DNA of 64,000 nucleotides. Origin: CAWJKP01 sp963843465 (lineage in GTDB: Bacteria > Planctomycetota > Planctomycetia > Pirellulales > Thermoguttaceae). How positions within the stretch are numbered: the stretch's first letter is position 1; each line of letters begins with the position of its first letter. Positions 1 to 6,966 of this stretch are shown here, in pieces. A program made the translations under genes and the position numbers. The notes under the pieces were generated by a model, which saw nothing but the letters and a program-made list of their open reading frames with translations, made no database searches and had not been told where the DNA came from. Location of the stretch: the NCBI GenBank assembly GCA_963843465.1, contig CAWJKP010000003.1, positions 1,178,001 through 1,242,000 of the forward strand, written 5' to 3'.

Positions 1-11
1 CTGGAGGCCCC

Positions 12-374
12 ATGGCCCGCACCACGATCATATTTGGCGTTCTCCTGATCCTGCTGGGGCTGGGTTTCTTTGTCGGCACCGGCGCGGCGCATGCCACGGC
101 GCTGATCCCGGCGGCGTTCGGCGTGCTGCTTTTGCTCTTGGGTCTGCTGGCCACGCGGGAGGCCTGGCGAATGCACGCCATGCACATGGCCGCGTTGGTG
201 GGCCTGTTGGGCGCGGTGTTTTCGGTCGAGCGCCCGATACGCGGTGCGATTCACGGGCAGAAGGTGGAGTTCAGCGCCCGCCTGGCGGCGCAGATCCTCA
301 TGGCCTTGCTCTGTGCGGCGCTGCTGGCTCTGTGCGTCAAGTCGTTCGTCGATGCGCGGCGGCGGCGGAAGTAA
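12..374 (+). CDS. small integral membrane protein, unknown function
   Basis: The 120-residue product has hydrophobic segments at about 5-25, 30-48, 57-72 and 90-108 and ends in a basic tail (RRRRK), so it looks like a four-helix inner-membrane protein with a cytoplasmic C-terminus. A GGAGG lies six bases before the ATG, which fixes the start. No catalytic motif is visible and I do not recognise the family. It is followed by a palindromic repeat rather than another gene, so it may end a transcription unit beginning outside the window. Confidence 0.7.
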   Translation: MARTTIIFGVLLILLGLGFFVGTGAAHATALIPAAFGVLLLLLGLLATREAWRMHAMHMAALVGLLGAVFSVERPIRGAIHGQKVEFSARLAAQILMALLCAALLALCVKSFVDARRRRK

Positions 375-388
375 CGCTCGCCAAGCGT

Positions 389-470
389 GTAGGTAGGTCG
401 AGCGTAGCGAGCCCCACCATTCTTGAGGCGAATTCCTGTGGTGGGGCTCGCTGCGCTCGACCCACCCTGC
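389..470. repeat. palindromic repeat family B (GTAG-bounded)
   Basis: Two inverted arms built on GGTCGAGCG..GCGAGCCCCACC are separated by a short AT-richer centre. The left end is GTAGGTAG. The same arms recur at 1610-1639, 35001-35078 and 37341-37378. Confidence 0.8.
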
Positions 471-541
471 TTGCCTCCGTCTACAAATGGTGATACAATG
501 GTATAACGGCAGTGAGGCACGGCTCCGGTGGAGAAAACGCG

Positions 542-772
542 ATGTTGACCAAGAAATTGAGCAAGCACGGCAACAGTCTGGCTTTGGTAATCGACCGTTC
601 CATCCTGGAACTGCTGGGCATCGACGAACAAACCACGCTTAACATTTCGACGGACGGCCGAGCGCTGGTTATTGTGCCCGCGCACGACAAGCGGCGGTCC
701 AGGCGGTTCCAGCAAGCCCTCGCGGCCTGCAACGAGCAGTACGGCAAAGCGCTGAAGCGGTTGGCGGAGTGA
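542..772 (+). CDS. AbrB/MazE-type antitoxin of a Doc toxin pair
   Basis: The 76-residue protein starts MLTKKLSKHGNSLALVID, the classic swapped-hairpin AbrB/MazE DNA-binding fold (K-x-x-K-x-GNS-x-AL-x-I). This fold autoregulates its operon, while the basic C-terminal half (HDKRRSRRF onward) is in the position that usually binds the toxin. An upstream ATG at 512 is in frame, but the fold begins at 542. The stop codon lies four bases before the start of a Doc-family toxin, the usual antitoxin-first layout. The pairing with Doc, rather than MazF, is inferred from this spacing. Confidence 0.85.
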   Translation: MLTKKLSKHGNSLALVIDRSILELLGIDEQTTLNISTDGRALVIVPAHDKRRSRRFQQALAACNEQYGKALKRLAE

Positions 773-776
773 TCCG

Positions 777-1166
777 GTGCAGCCGGCCTTTCTCGCGCTT
801 GACGAAATCATCGCCATCCATCAGGACCAGATTGCACGATACGGCGGATCGGAAGGCGTACACGATTGGGGCCTGTTGCAATCGGCCGTTGCCATGCCCG
901 CCGCCAGCTTCGGTGGCCAGTTTCTCCATGCCGACCAATGCGAAATGGCGGCGGCGTACTTGTTTCATCTTGTGCAGAATCACCCTTTCATCGACGGAAA
1001 CAAACGGGCGGGCGCGGTGGCGGCCTATGTTTTCCTCGCGCTGAGCCATCGGCGGCTGACAGCCGACAACGATGTTTACTCCGACCTGGTTCTCTCCGTT
1101 GCCCGCGGTGAAACGCCGAAGTCGGCCGCGGCGGACTTCTTTCGGGCGAACACGGTACCGGCTTAG
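777..1166 (+). CDS. doc: Doc/Fic-family toxin
   Basis: This 129-residue protein contains the full Fic active-site loop HPFIDGNKR at residues 69-77 and the short all-helical layout of Doc. Family knowledge: Doc phosphorylates elongation factor Tu and stops translation, using the loop histidine as general base; the K in GNKR marks Doc rather than AMP-transferring Fic. The start is a GTG four bases after the antitoxin stop, so translation is probably coupled. No inhibitory helix is seen within the protein, so control should come from the AbrB-like partner. Confidence 0.88.
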   Translation: MQPAFLALDEIIAIHQDQIARYGGSEGVHDWGLLQSAVAMPAASFGGQFLHADQCEMAAAYLFHLVQNHPFIDGNKRAGAVAAYVFLALSHRRLTADNDVYSDLVLSVARGETPKSAAADFFRANTVPA

Positions 1167-1349
1167 TCGCGAGGACTTGAGGGAATGCCGACATCAATTC
1201 CGGCCCCGATTGGCAGGTACCGGCAGACGATGTACAATGCGATGGAATGGCCCCCGATGTCCGTTTAGTTTGTCCAAACAGGGTTTCCTGGCCCATCATT
1301 CGAACAATTTAGCCGCCAGGGGCTCCGCCGGTCGAGCAACGGGGTTGAG

Positions 1350-1583
1350 ATGATGCCTAATCCATTGCCAAAGTGCCTCCGATGCGGTGGCGACATGCAA
1401 AAGGGATACATCCCCGATCGTGCTTTCGCCGGCTACTATCCGTCAAAGTGGTTTGAGGGCGACCTGGTAACAAACTGTACAGGCCGTACCGGGAAGTCCA
1501 AGAGCAAGCCGTTGTTTGTTGAAACATACCGTTGCGTTCAGTGCGGTTGTCTGGAGTCTTACGCGGCAAAGCCATTCTCTTGA
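1350..1583 (+). CDS. small zinc-ribbon protein (DUF6487-like)
   Basis: The 77-residue product has two Cys pairs, CLRCGG at residues 9-14 and CVQCGC near 62-67, separated by a PSKWFEG stretch. This spacing fits a single zinc ribbon and resembles the PF20097/DUF6487 family, whose role is unknown. Two adjacent ATG codons (1350, 1353) could both serve. It stands alone; the 183 bases before it hold no gene. Confidence 0.7.
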   Translation: MMPNPLPKCLRCGGDMQKGYIPDRAFAGYYPSKWFEGDLVTNCTGRTGKSKSKPLFVETYRCVQCGCLESYAAKPFS

Positions 1584-1609
1584 GAACCATGATCGTCGAG
1601 CCGGTTTTG

Positions 1610-1682
1610 GTGGGGCTCGCTGCGGTCGGCCCGCCCTACCTTCCTCTCGCCACAAAACCGGCGTGGCCGCCGGGGCTAACAG
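1610..1682. repeat. partial copies of repeat families B and J
   Basis: A family B palindrome (GGTGGGGCTCGC..CCGCCCTACC, 1610-1639) is followed by a half-copy of family J (GGCGTGGCCGCCGGGGCTAAC, about 1661-1682). They fill the gap between convergent genes. Confidence 0.6.
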
Positions 1683-1702
1683 CGCGCCCCTCATGCTGGC
1701 CG

Positions 1703-2395
1703 TCACTCCTCCTGCGTCTGCTGGCCCGACGCGATCGCCTCCAGCCGCTTGCGGTCCAAGAGCTGCACGCGACTGCCGTCGCCTTCGGCGATCGCGCCGG
1801 CGTCGATCAGCCGGCGGAGACTGCGGGAGAAGGTCTCGCTGGTCAGGTTCAGATGACTGGCGACGTGCCGCTTCAAGGTCGGCAGCTCGATGGCGCCGTC
1901 GGCGGCCGTGGGCGAGTTGAGCAGGTAGCGGGCCAGCCGGCCGGCGGCGTCGCGGAGCACCACGTCTTCCATCAGCCCGACCAGGTGCTTCACCCAGAAG
2001 GCCAGCCCGGTCATCATCCCCAGGCAGAGCGAGTGGTCTTCCTGCATCGCCTTGCGGAACGGCTCCAGCGGCAAGAGCACGCAGGTGGCCGCGGTAACCG
2101 CCTCGGCGCTGGCCGGAACGTCGAAGCCGCCGATCGCCGCCACCTCGGCGAAGCTCATGCCCGGGCCGACCATGTGCAGCACGTGTTCCTTGCCGCTGGG
2201 GGCCGTCTTATAGACTCGCACCAGTCCGCTGCCCACCACGAACACACCCGGGCAGGGCTGGCCGTCCAGGAAGATCCGCTGTCCCTTGGCGAACTTCACG
2301 ATCCGGGCGATGGTCGCCAGCCGCTGGAAGCTCTTTCCCTCGACCTCGGCAAACAACCGGCAACTCTGCAAGATTTCCGCCACGTTGAGCGACAA
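1703..2395 (-). CDS. CRP/FNR-family regulator, HcpR/DNR-like
   Basis: A cyclic-nucleotide-type beta barrel (FLDGQPCPGVFVVGSGLVRVYK, GKEHVLHMVGPGMSFAE) is followed by a long dimer helix and a Crp-type winged helix (LKRHVASHLNLTSETFSRSLRRL). It lacks the N-terminal cysteine cluster of FNR. The reading frame stays open to 2512, but the first 39 codons run through a dispersed repeat; I choose the TTG at 2395, which has GGAG seven bases upstream and gives a normal 230-residue protein. It is divergent from hcp and a CRP/FNR-type palindrome lies between them. Control of hcp in response to nitric oxide or nitrosative stress is therefore the likely role, by analogy with HcpR and DNR. Confidence 0.85.
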   Translation of the reverse strand: MSLNVAEILQSCRLFAEVEGKSFQRLATIARIVKFAKGQRIFLDGQPCPGVFVVGSGLVRVYKTAPSGKEHVLHMVGPGMSFAEVAAIGGFDVPASAEAVTAATCVLLPLEPFRKAMQEDHSLCLGMMTGLAFWVKHLVGLMEDVVLRDAAGRLARYLLNSPTAADGAIELPTLKRHVASHLNLTSETFSRSLRRLIDAGAIAEGDGSRVQLLDRKRLEAIASGQQTQEE

Positions 2396-2417
2396 CGATC
2401 GTCTCCGGCAATTTCGT

Positions 2418-2453
2418 CTCCCTCTCCCTCCGGGAGAGGGTCGGGGTGAGGGG
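2418..2453. repeat. palindromic repeat family H
   Basis: CTCCCTCTCCCTCCGGGAG followed by AGGGTCGGGGTGAGGGG. Further copies are at 44215-44254 (inside a gene) and 61725-61760 (at a gene end). Here it sits between the regulator start and the hcp promoter. Confidence 0.75.
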
Positions 2454-2611
2454 ATCGGCTGCCAAGGGGACAGGTCCATGTTTTCGGCCTTGCGTCCAAT
2501 AGCCAAATACACTTTTCCGCCGAAAAATGGACCAGTCCTCGCCCGCCCTGTGAACGGTTACGAAGTCCGCCCTGCAGAGCTACCGGCAAAGAATCGCTTT
2601 TTTCCGCCGGC

Positions 2612-2656
2612 TTGACCTGGATCAAGGACTTGCAGCCCGAATGATGCGATTATAGA
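2612..2656 (+). promoter_or_regulatory. HcpR/FNR-type operator and class II promoter of hcp
   Basis: TTGACCTGGATCAA at 2612-2625 is a palindrome with one mismatch per half; it matches both the FNR consensus (TTGAT-N4-ATCAA) and the TTGACC/GGTCAA form described for HcpR. A -10-like GATTAT (2648-2653) or TATAGA (2651-2656) lies downstream, so the site centre would be about 41 bases before the transcription start, the class II activator position. The hcp start codon is about 80 bases downstream. Confidence 0.75.
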
Positions 2657-2706
2657 AGGGTCATCACGAGGCGGCCAGCGGGCCATCAACCCCAAGGAGA
2701 TCGCAA

Positions 2707-3993
2707 GTGTTTTGCAACCAATGTGAACAGTCGGCCAATGGCACGGGGTGTGCGAACGGCGTTGGCGTCTGCGGCAAGGACCCTGACGTGCAGTCGCTCC
2801 AGGAGACGCTGCTTTACGGCGTGAAGGGGATGGCGGCCTACGCCCATCACGCCCGGCGGCTGGGCAAGACCGACCAGGGCGTCAGCGCGTTCATCGAGGA
2901 GGCCCTCTTCGCCACCATGACCAATGTCAACTTCGACGTCCCCTCGCTCTTGGAGATGGTGCTGGAGTGCGGTCGGCAGAACCTGAGGGTGATGGAGCTC
3001 TTGGACCAGGGCCATGTGGAGCGGTTCGGGGCGCCGGCCCCGGTCACGGTCGACGAAGGCACCCGCGCCGGCCCGGGCATCCTGATCTCCGGCCACGATC
3101 TGTTGGACCTGGAGCACCTGCTGGCGGCCTGCGAAGGGACCAGCGTCAAGGTCTATACCCACGGCGAGATGCTTCCCGGCCATATGTATCCCAAGCTCCA
3201 CGAGCATCCCAACCTGGCCGGACATTACGGCGGGGCCTGGCAGAAGCAGCGGCGGGAGTTCGAGGACTTCAGCGGGCCGATCGTGGTCACCACCAACTGC
3301 GTGGTCATCCCGCGTGCCGCCTACGGCCAACGGCTGTTCACCACCCGGGCCACGGCGGTCCCCGGCGGCACGCGGATCGTCGGCGACGACTTCGCCCCCG
3401 TCGTGGCGATGGCCCAGCGCTGCCCGCCGCTGCCCGAGGCGATCGTCAAGCAATCCACGATCGGTTTCCACCACGACGTGATCCTCAGCCTGGCGGGCAC
3501 GATCGTCCAGGCAGTGAAGGAGGGCAAGATCCGCCACTTCTATCTCATCGGCGGCTGCGATGGGGCCGAAGTGGGACGGAACTACTTCTCCGATTACGCC
3601 CAGCACACCCCGCCCGACTCGTTCGTCCTGACCCTCGGCTGCGGCAAGTTCCGCATCCGCGACAACGACTACGGCACGCTCTTGGGCCTGCCCCGGCTGC
3701 TGGACATGGGCCAGTGCAACAACGCCTACGGGGCCATCAAGGTGGCCCTGGCCCTGGCCGAGGCCTTCGGCTGCTCGGTCAACGATCTGCCGCTGACGCT
3801 GGTCATCTCCTGGTTCGAGCAGAAAGCGGTGGCCGTGCTGCTGACGCTCTTGGCCCTGGGCGTGAAACGGATCACCCTCGGCCCCCGGCCGCCGGCTTTC
3901 GTTTCGCCCGGCGTCTTCAAGATCCTCCAGGAGACCTTCGACCTGCGGTTGACTGGCCCCAGCGCCGAGCAGGACCTAGCGTTGACACTATAG
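2707..3993 (+). CDS. hcp: hybrid-cluster protein (hydroxylamine reductase family), short class III form
   Basis: Hcp carries a [4Fe-4S] or [2Fe-2S] cluster and a hybrid Fe-S-O cluster, and reduces nitric oxide or hydroxylamine. The N-terminal cysteines C3, C6, C15 and C22 (CX2CX8CX6C) are in place, and the hybrid-cluster ligands appear in GHDLLDLE, THGEMLPGHMYP, TTNC, GGCDG, LGCGK and MGQCNNAYGA. At 428 residues it is about 120 shorter than enterobacterial Hcp and lacks the second three-helix bundle, as in the archaeal and thermophile class III group. The start is GTG with AGGAG seven bases upstream. No adjacent hcr reductase is present, so the electron donor is unknown. Expression is probably under the divergent CRP/FNR regulator. 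Confidence 0.93.
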   Translation: MFCNQCEQSANGTGCANGVGVCGKDPDVQSLQETLLYGVKGMAAYAHHARRLGKTDQGVSAFIEEALFATMTNVNFDVPSLLEMVLECGRQNLRVMELLDQGHVERFGAPAPVTVDEGTRAGPGILISGHDLLDLEHLLAACEGTSVKVYTHGEMLPGHMYPKLHEHPNLAGHYGGAWQKQRREFEDFSGPIVVTTNCVVIPRAAYGQRLFTTRATAVPGGTRIVGDDFAPVVAMAQRCPPLPEAIVKQSTIGFHHDVILSLAGTIVQAVKEGKIRHFYLIGGCDGAEVGRNYFSDYAQHTPPDSFVLTLGCGKFRIRDNDYGTLLGLPRLLDMGQCNNAYGAIKVALALAEAFGCSVNDLPLTLVISWFEQKAVAVLLTLLALGVKRITLGPRPPAFVSPGVFKILQETFDLRLTGPSAEQDLALTL

Positions 3994-4009
3994 TGGTCGG
4001 CGGTCAGCG

Positions 4010-4102
4010 ATGAGGGATAAGAGATGAGAGATAAGAGATAAGAGATAGAGGCGAGAACATACGTTTCTGCATCCCTCATCCCTCATCCCTTATCCCTCAT
4101 CC
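4010..4102. repeat. degenerate GAGGGATAAGAGATAAGAG repeat, inverted pair (family S)
   Basis: A run of GATAAGAGAT units is followed, after about 20 bases, by the inverse CCCTCATCCCTTATC units, so the transcript can fold into a long imperfect hairpin. It separates convergent genes and could serve as a bidirectional terminator. Another full copy is at 23651-23765 and a partial one at 60688-60720. Confidence 0.75.
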
Positions 4103-4436
4103 GCTGACTGCCGGCCGCTGACCGCTGACCGCTACTTTGCCCGCGGGCGGGAAAGGCCGCCAAGGCGCCGACGGAGAGCAGCAACTCCAACATCGCCACG
4201 ACCGAGGGATGCAGGGCCGGCTTCCGTTGTGCCACCGACGGCATCAGCCACTCGGCCTGCTGCCAACCGTTGCGGGTCCGCCGCCAGTCCCAGGGCGTCA
4301 AGCCGTCCGCCGGCGCAGGCCAGGACAACGAACTGCTGCTGTCCATCCAGCCTGCCGCGATCACTAGCAAAAGCGCTAGTCCAATCCACTTTACCGCCGC
4401 GCCCCGTGTCCCAGGTCCGAAACGGCTTCCTCTCAT
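4083..4436 (-). CDS. small membrane protein, unknown function
   Basis: A 117-residue product with hydrophobic helices at about 15-30 and 80-95 and a tryptophan-rich linker (PADGLTPWDWRRTRNGWQQAEWL). The composition and conserved-looking linker suggest a real gene, and it resembles short planctomycete hypothetical proteins with a W-R-R-T-x-x-GW motif. Its last 20 or so residues and stop codon fall in the family S repeat and a GCTGACCGCTGACC run, so the C-terminus is repeat-derived. No ribosome-binding site stands out. Confidence 0.55.
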   Translation of the reverse strand: MRGSRFGPGTRGAAVKWIGLALLLVIAAGWMDSSSSLSWPAPADGLTPWDWRRTRNGWQQAEWLMPSVAQRKPALHPSVVAMLELLLSVGALAAFPARGQSSGQRSAAGSQRMRDKG

Positions 4437-4799
4437 GAAGTCCCAGCTTGATAGCGGAACGGGTGCCGCTTGCGGCTTGTCCGCCCATGACGGCTAAGCA
4501 CGGGCAGACAAACTGCCCGTGGCACCCTGCTGTTGCTCGAATGACCTGGGACTGAGTAAGGCAACTCGCGGGCCAAGCGGGCGGCCGTCGGCGGGCGCGG
4601 CGGCGCAACTCCAACGGCGGCGGAGGCTTGACGCGGGCGCCTCCAACTGGGACCGGCAATGCCGTGTGGTCTTTGGGCAACCTCCGGCCGCAGGGAGCGT
4701 TGCCGGGCGCAACGCCGGCAGCCAGCGGCTATTTTGGGGCGTCCGGCCGTCCTATGGCCTAAATTTGAAGAAATCGAGCACTACGGAGAACGAAGACTC
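4437..4799. other. gene-free stretch with one palindrome
   Basis: A palindromic repeat at 4461-4527 has arms GGGTGCC and GGCACCC around GGGCAG..CTGCCC. The remaining bases up to the HDOD gene are GC-rich and show no convincing gene or promoter; the reading frame open here belongs upstream of the HDOD start. Confidence 0.6.
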
Positions 4800-5723
4800 A
4801 TGGGCCAGCCAAACAGCGCCGCGCCGACCCTGGAAAAGGTACTGGCCGGGGCACAGTTGCCCGGATTGCCGCAAAGCGCGATCTGCCTTCTGGATCTCTC
4901 GCAGAACCCTGAGAACGGGCCGGTCGAGTTCGCTGCGCCGATCGAGGCGGACCCCGGGCTGACCGGGCAGGTGCTGCGGTTCGTCAACTCCTCGTATTTC
5001 GGCTTCGCCCGCGAGGTCTCCAGCGTGCGGACCGCAATCTCGGTGGTTGGCATCCGCACGATCAAGAATTTCGCTCTCTGGAGCGCCGTCTTCAGCCTGA
5101 TACCCAATCCCAGTTGCGGTTGCTTCCAGTTGAAGGCTCTCTGGCAGGACTCGCTCCGCCGCGGGCTTTTCGCCCGGGCGATGGGCCGGCTGCTGGGGCT
5201 CCGCGAGGCCGAAGAGGTCTTCTCGGCAGCCCTGCTTCAGGACATGGCCGTCCCGTTGTTGGCCAAGGAGTATCCGCAGGTCTATCAGCGGCTGCTGGAG
5301 GCCCGGCGCCAAGGCCAGGTGCGACTCTCGGACCTGGAACGGAAGGTCTTCGGCTGGACGCACGCCGACGCCGGCGGCCTGATCGCCCGCCAATGGAACT
5401 TGCCCGAGCCGTTCGCCGGCCTGATCGCGGCCCATGCGGTGGACCCCGCCGGACTGGCTCGCCTGGCGACGGATGCGGGCAAGGCGGCCGTGGCCCTCTC
5501 CGCCTGGCTACCGGCCTCCCTCGATCCGCTCTGGGTCGAATGCTCAGCGTTGGACAGCGGCTACCGGCAATTGGCTCCGCAGGACAGTCCGACGGTGTTG
5601 GAGTTCCTCGGTCAGATCGACAGGCAATTGACGGAGTTTGCTCCCCTGCTGAAACTGGCGGCCCCGAATAAGACACTGGCCGATGCTTACCAGGAGATCA
5701 CGGCGCCTGCCCTTAGTGGTTAG
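4800..5723 (+). CDS. HDOD-domain signalling protein
   Basis: The 307-residue protein is a stand-alone HDOD domain, a catalytically dead relative of HD phosphohydrolases used in signalling and motility control. Typical stretches are LPGLPQSAICLLDLSQNPE, IEADPGLTGQVLRFVNSSYFG and SVRTAISVVGIRTIKNFALWSAVF, with FSAALLQDMAVPLLAKEYP where HD enzymes carry their metal ligands. The ATG at 4800 has GGAG upstream at a rather long spacing; an in-frame extension to 4659 has no family support. No output domain is fused. Confidence 0.88.
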   Translation: MGQPNSAAPTLEKVLAGAQLPGLPQSAICLLDLSQNPENGPVEFAAPIEADPGLTGQVLRFVNSSYFGFAREVSSVRTAISVVGIRTIKNFALWSAVFSLIPNPSCGCFQLKALWQDSLRRGLFARAMGRLLGLREAEEVFSAALLQDMAVPLLAKEYPQVYQRLLEARRQGQVRLSDLERKVFGWTHADAGGLIARQWNLPEPFAGLIAAHAVDPAGLARLATDAGKAAVALSAWLPASLDPLWVECSALDSGYRQLAPQDSPTVLEFLGQIDRQLTEFAPLLKLAAPNKTLADAYQEITAPALSG

Positions 5724-5810
5724 TCGGTAACGATTTACAGCCCGAGTTGAAATACGCAACTTGGCAAAGGCCGGTATTAGCGGTTAAAATAGAGGTGTCG
5801 CCGGACGGCC

Positions 5811-6383
5811 GTGGACAGCGAAGTCCCCCTCCAGCGTTTCCGGCGTTATTCTGAGAGTTTTCTCGCCGTGACAACCCGACATCGCATCCGTTTACGACAG
5901 TATCAGCGGCAGGCGGAAGGCTACCTGGAAATCGGCATGCCGCAGCAGGCGCTGGATGCGCTTGCCCGCCTGGCAAAGGCGCAGAGCTTGGGCAGCCATG
6001 CGCTATACCTCAGGGGGAAGGCCCTGGCCGACCTCGGCCGCTATGCGGAGGCTTTGGTGCCTCTGGGAGAGGTCGTCGACGCCGACCCGGAGAATATCCA
6101 TGTCCGCGTGATCCAGGGTTGGTGTCATAAGCGGATCGGGCGGATCGACCTGGCGGTGCGCGACCTGGAGACGGCCCTGCGATCCCACCCGGACGACGCC
6201 CTGCTTCACTACAATCTCGCCTGCTACCAGAGCCTTGCCCACAACAAGCGGCGGGCTTTGCGCCACCTCTCCCGTGCGTTGGTCTTGGACGGCAATTATC
6301 GCAGCCTGATCGATGGCGAATCGGACTTCGACCCGCTGCGTTCCGACGCCGACTTCCAGGCCCTGCTCGGCATCGGCGTGTAG
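5811..6383 (+). CDS. tetratricopeptide-repeat protein
   Basis: The 190 residues contain four to five TPR-like helix pairs (for example YLEIGMPQQALDALARLAKA, LRGKALADLGRYAEALVPLGEVV, VIQGWCHKRIGRIDLAVRDLETAL, LACYQSLAHNKRRALRHLSRAL). There is no signal peptide, so it is probably a cytoplasmic scaffold. The ending, ESDFDPLRSDADFQALLG, is common in planctomycete TPR proteins. The start is GTG. It may be co-transcribed with the HDOD gene 87 bases upstream. Confidence 0.82.
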   Translation: MDSEVPLQRFRRYSESFLAVTTRHRIRLRQYQRQAEGYLEIGMPQQALDALARLAKAQSLGSHALYLRGKALADLGRYAEALVPLGEVVDADPENIHVRVIQGWCHKRIGRIDLAVRDLETALRSHPDDALLHYNLACYQSLAHNKRRALRHLSRALVLDGNYRSLIDGESDFDPLRSDADFQALLGIGV

Positions 6384-6391
6384 CGCGTCTC

Positions 6392-6452
6392 GTAGGTTGT
6401 GCTTTAGCATAACATCTTGACTTGTAAGCCGTTATGCTAAAGCATAACCTAC
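6392..6452. repeat. GTAG-bounded palindromic repeat family D
   Basis: GTAGGTTGTGCTTTAGCATAAC and an inverted arm ending GCATAACCTAC, both built around TTATGCTAAAGCATAA. Related copies are at 57973-58080 and 60841-60863. Confidence 0.82.
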
Positions 6453-6457
6453 AAGGC

Positions 6458-6796
6458 CTACGGCGATTGGATCTCGATTGAGATCTCCCCGGGTGGGCGG
6501 CCGGAGGAGGGCAGGTGTGCATCGCCGGGGTCTTGCAGCCGCAATAGCAACTCGTTGCGCGCATCGAGCCGGCCGGTTACCTCGAAACGCCCGCACGCCG
6601 CCCTAGCGACAAGCGGGCCGAGCAACACGCCGTTCAACGCGATGCTTCCGGCCTGCGGCAGGTTCTCCACGACGATCCAGAGTCGATCTGCGGCTCCCAG
6701 GCCGGTGGGACGTCCAAACCGCCGTCGCCAGCAGATCGCTCCCGCGATCGCCTCAGAGCCCCACGGCTTTCGCAGGCGGATGCGGTGCAGGGCCAT
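6458..6796 (-). CDS. hypothetical protein, predicted beta-rich
   Basis: The 112-residue product starts at the ATG at 6796, with GGAG seven bases upstream; the frame stays open further only because it crosses repeat A. The chain alternates short strands (DRLWIVVENLP, SIALNGVLLG, GRFEVTGRLDARNELLLRL), which recalls the sugar-binding jelly-roll of family 2 glycoside hydrolases, but without catalytic residues. Function unknown. Confidence 0.6.
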   Translation of the reverse strand: MALHRIRLRKPWGSEAIAGAICWRRRFGRPTGLGAADRLWIVVENLPQAGSIALNGVLLGPLVARAACGRFEVTGRLDARNELLLRLQDPGDAHLPSSGRPPGEISIEIQSP

Positions 6797-6809
6797 CAGG
6801 AGACTCCTT

Positions 6810-6966
6810 GTAGGGTGGGACAAGGCCGCCGCGGCGGCCGCCGGCCCACCAGCGATGGTCAGCGGCCGGGGGTTCGTGGTCAGTGCCTGGAACCATGATG
6901 GGCGCCGCCGGCTCTGGCCACTGTTGGTGGGCCGGCGCTCGCTTACGCGAGCTTGTCCCACCCTAC
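6810..6966. repeat. GTAG-bounded BIME-like repeat family A, copy 1
   Basis: The left half is GTAGGGTGGGACAAGGCCGCC plus a hairpin closing on GGCCCACC; the right half is GGTGGGCCGGCGCTCGC..GCTTGTCCCACCCTAC. The final CTAC gives the TAG stop codon of the epimerase gene. Other copies are at 17821, 41707, 51253, 52823 and 60633. Confidence 0.9.

Noticed and set aside
1532..2449. 305-codon plus-strand frame over the CRP/FNR gene, and the 477-codon frame 6555-7988 over the epimerase
   Set aside because: Arg/His/Gln-rich shadow sequence with no domain, opposite recognised genes.
2396..2512. Longer N-terminus for the CRP/FNR regulator
   Set aside because: It translates a family H repeat; a TTG with a good ribosome-binding site lies at 2395.
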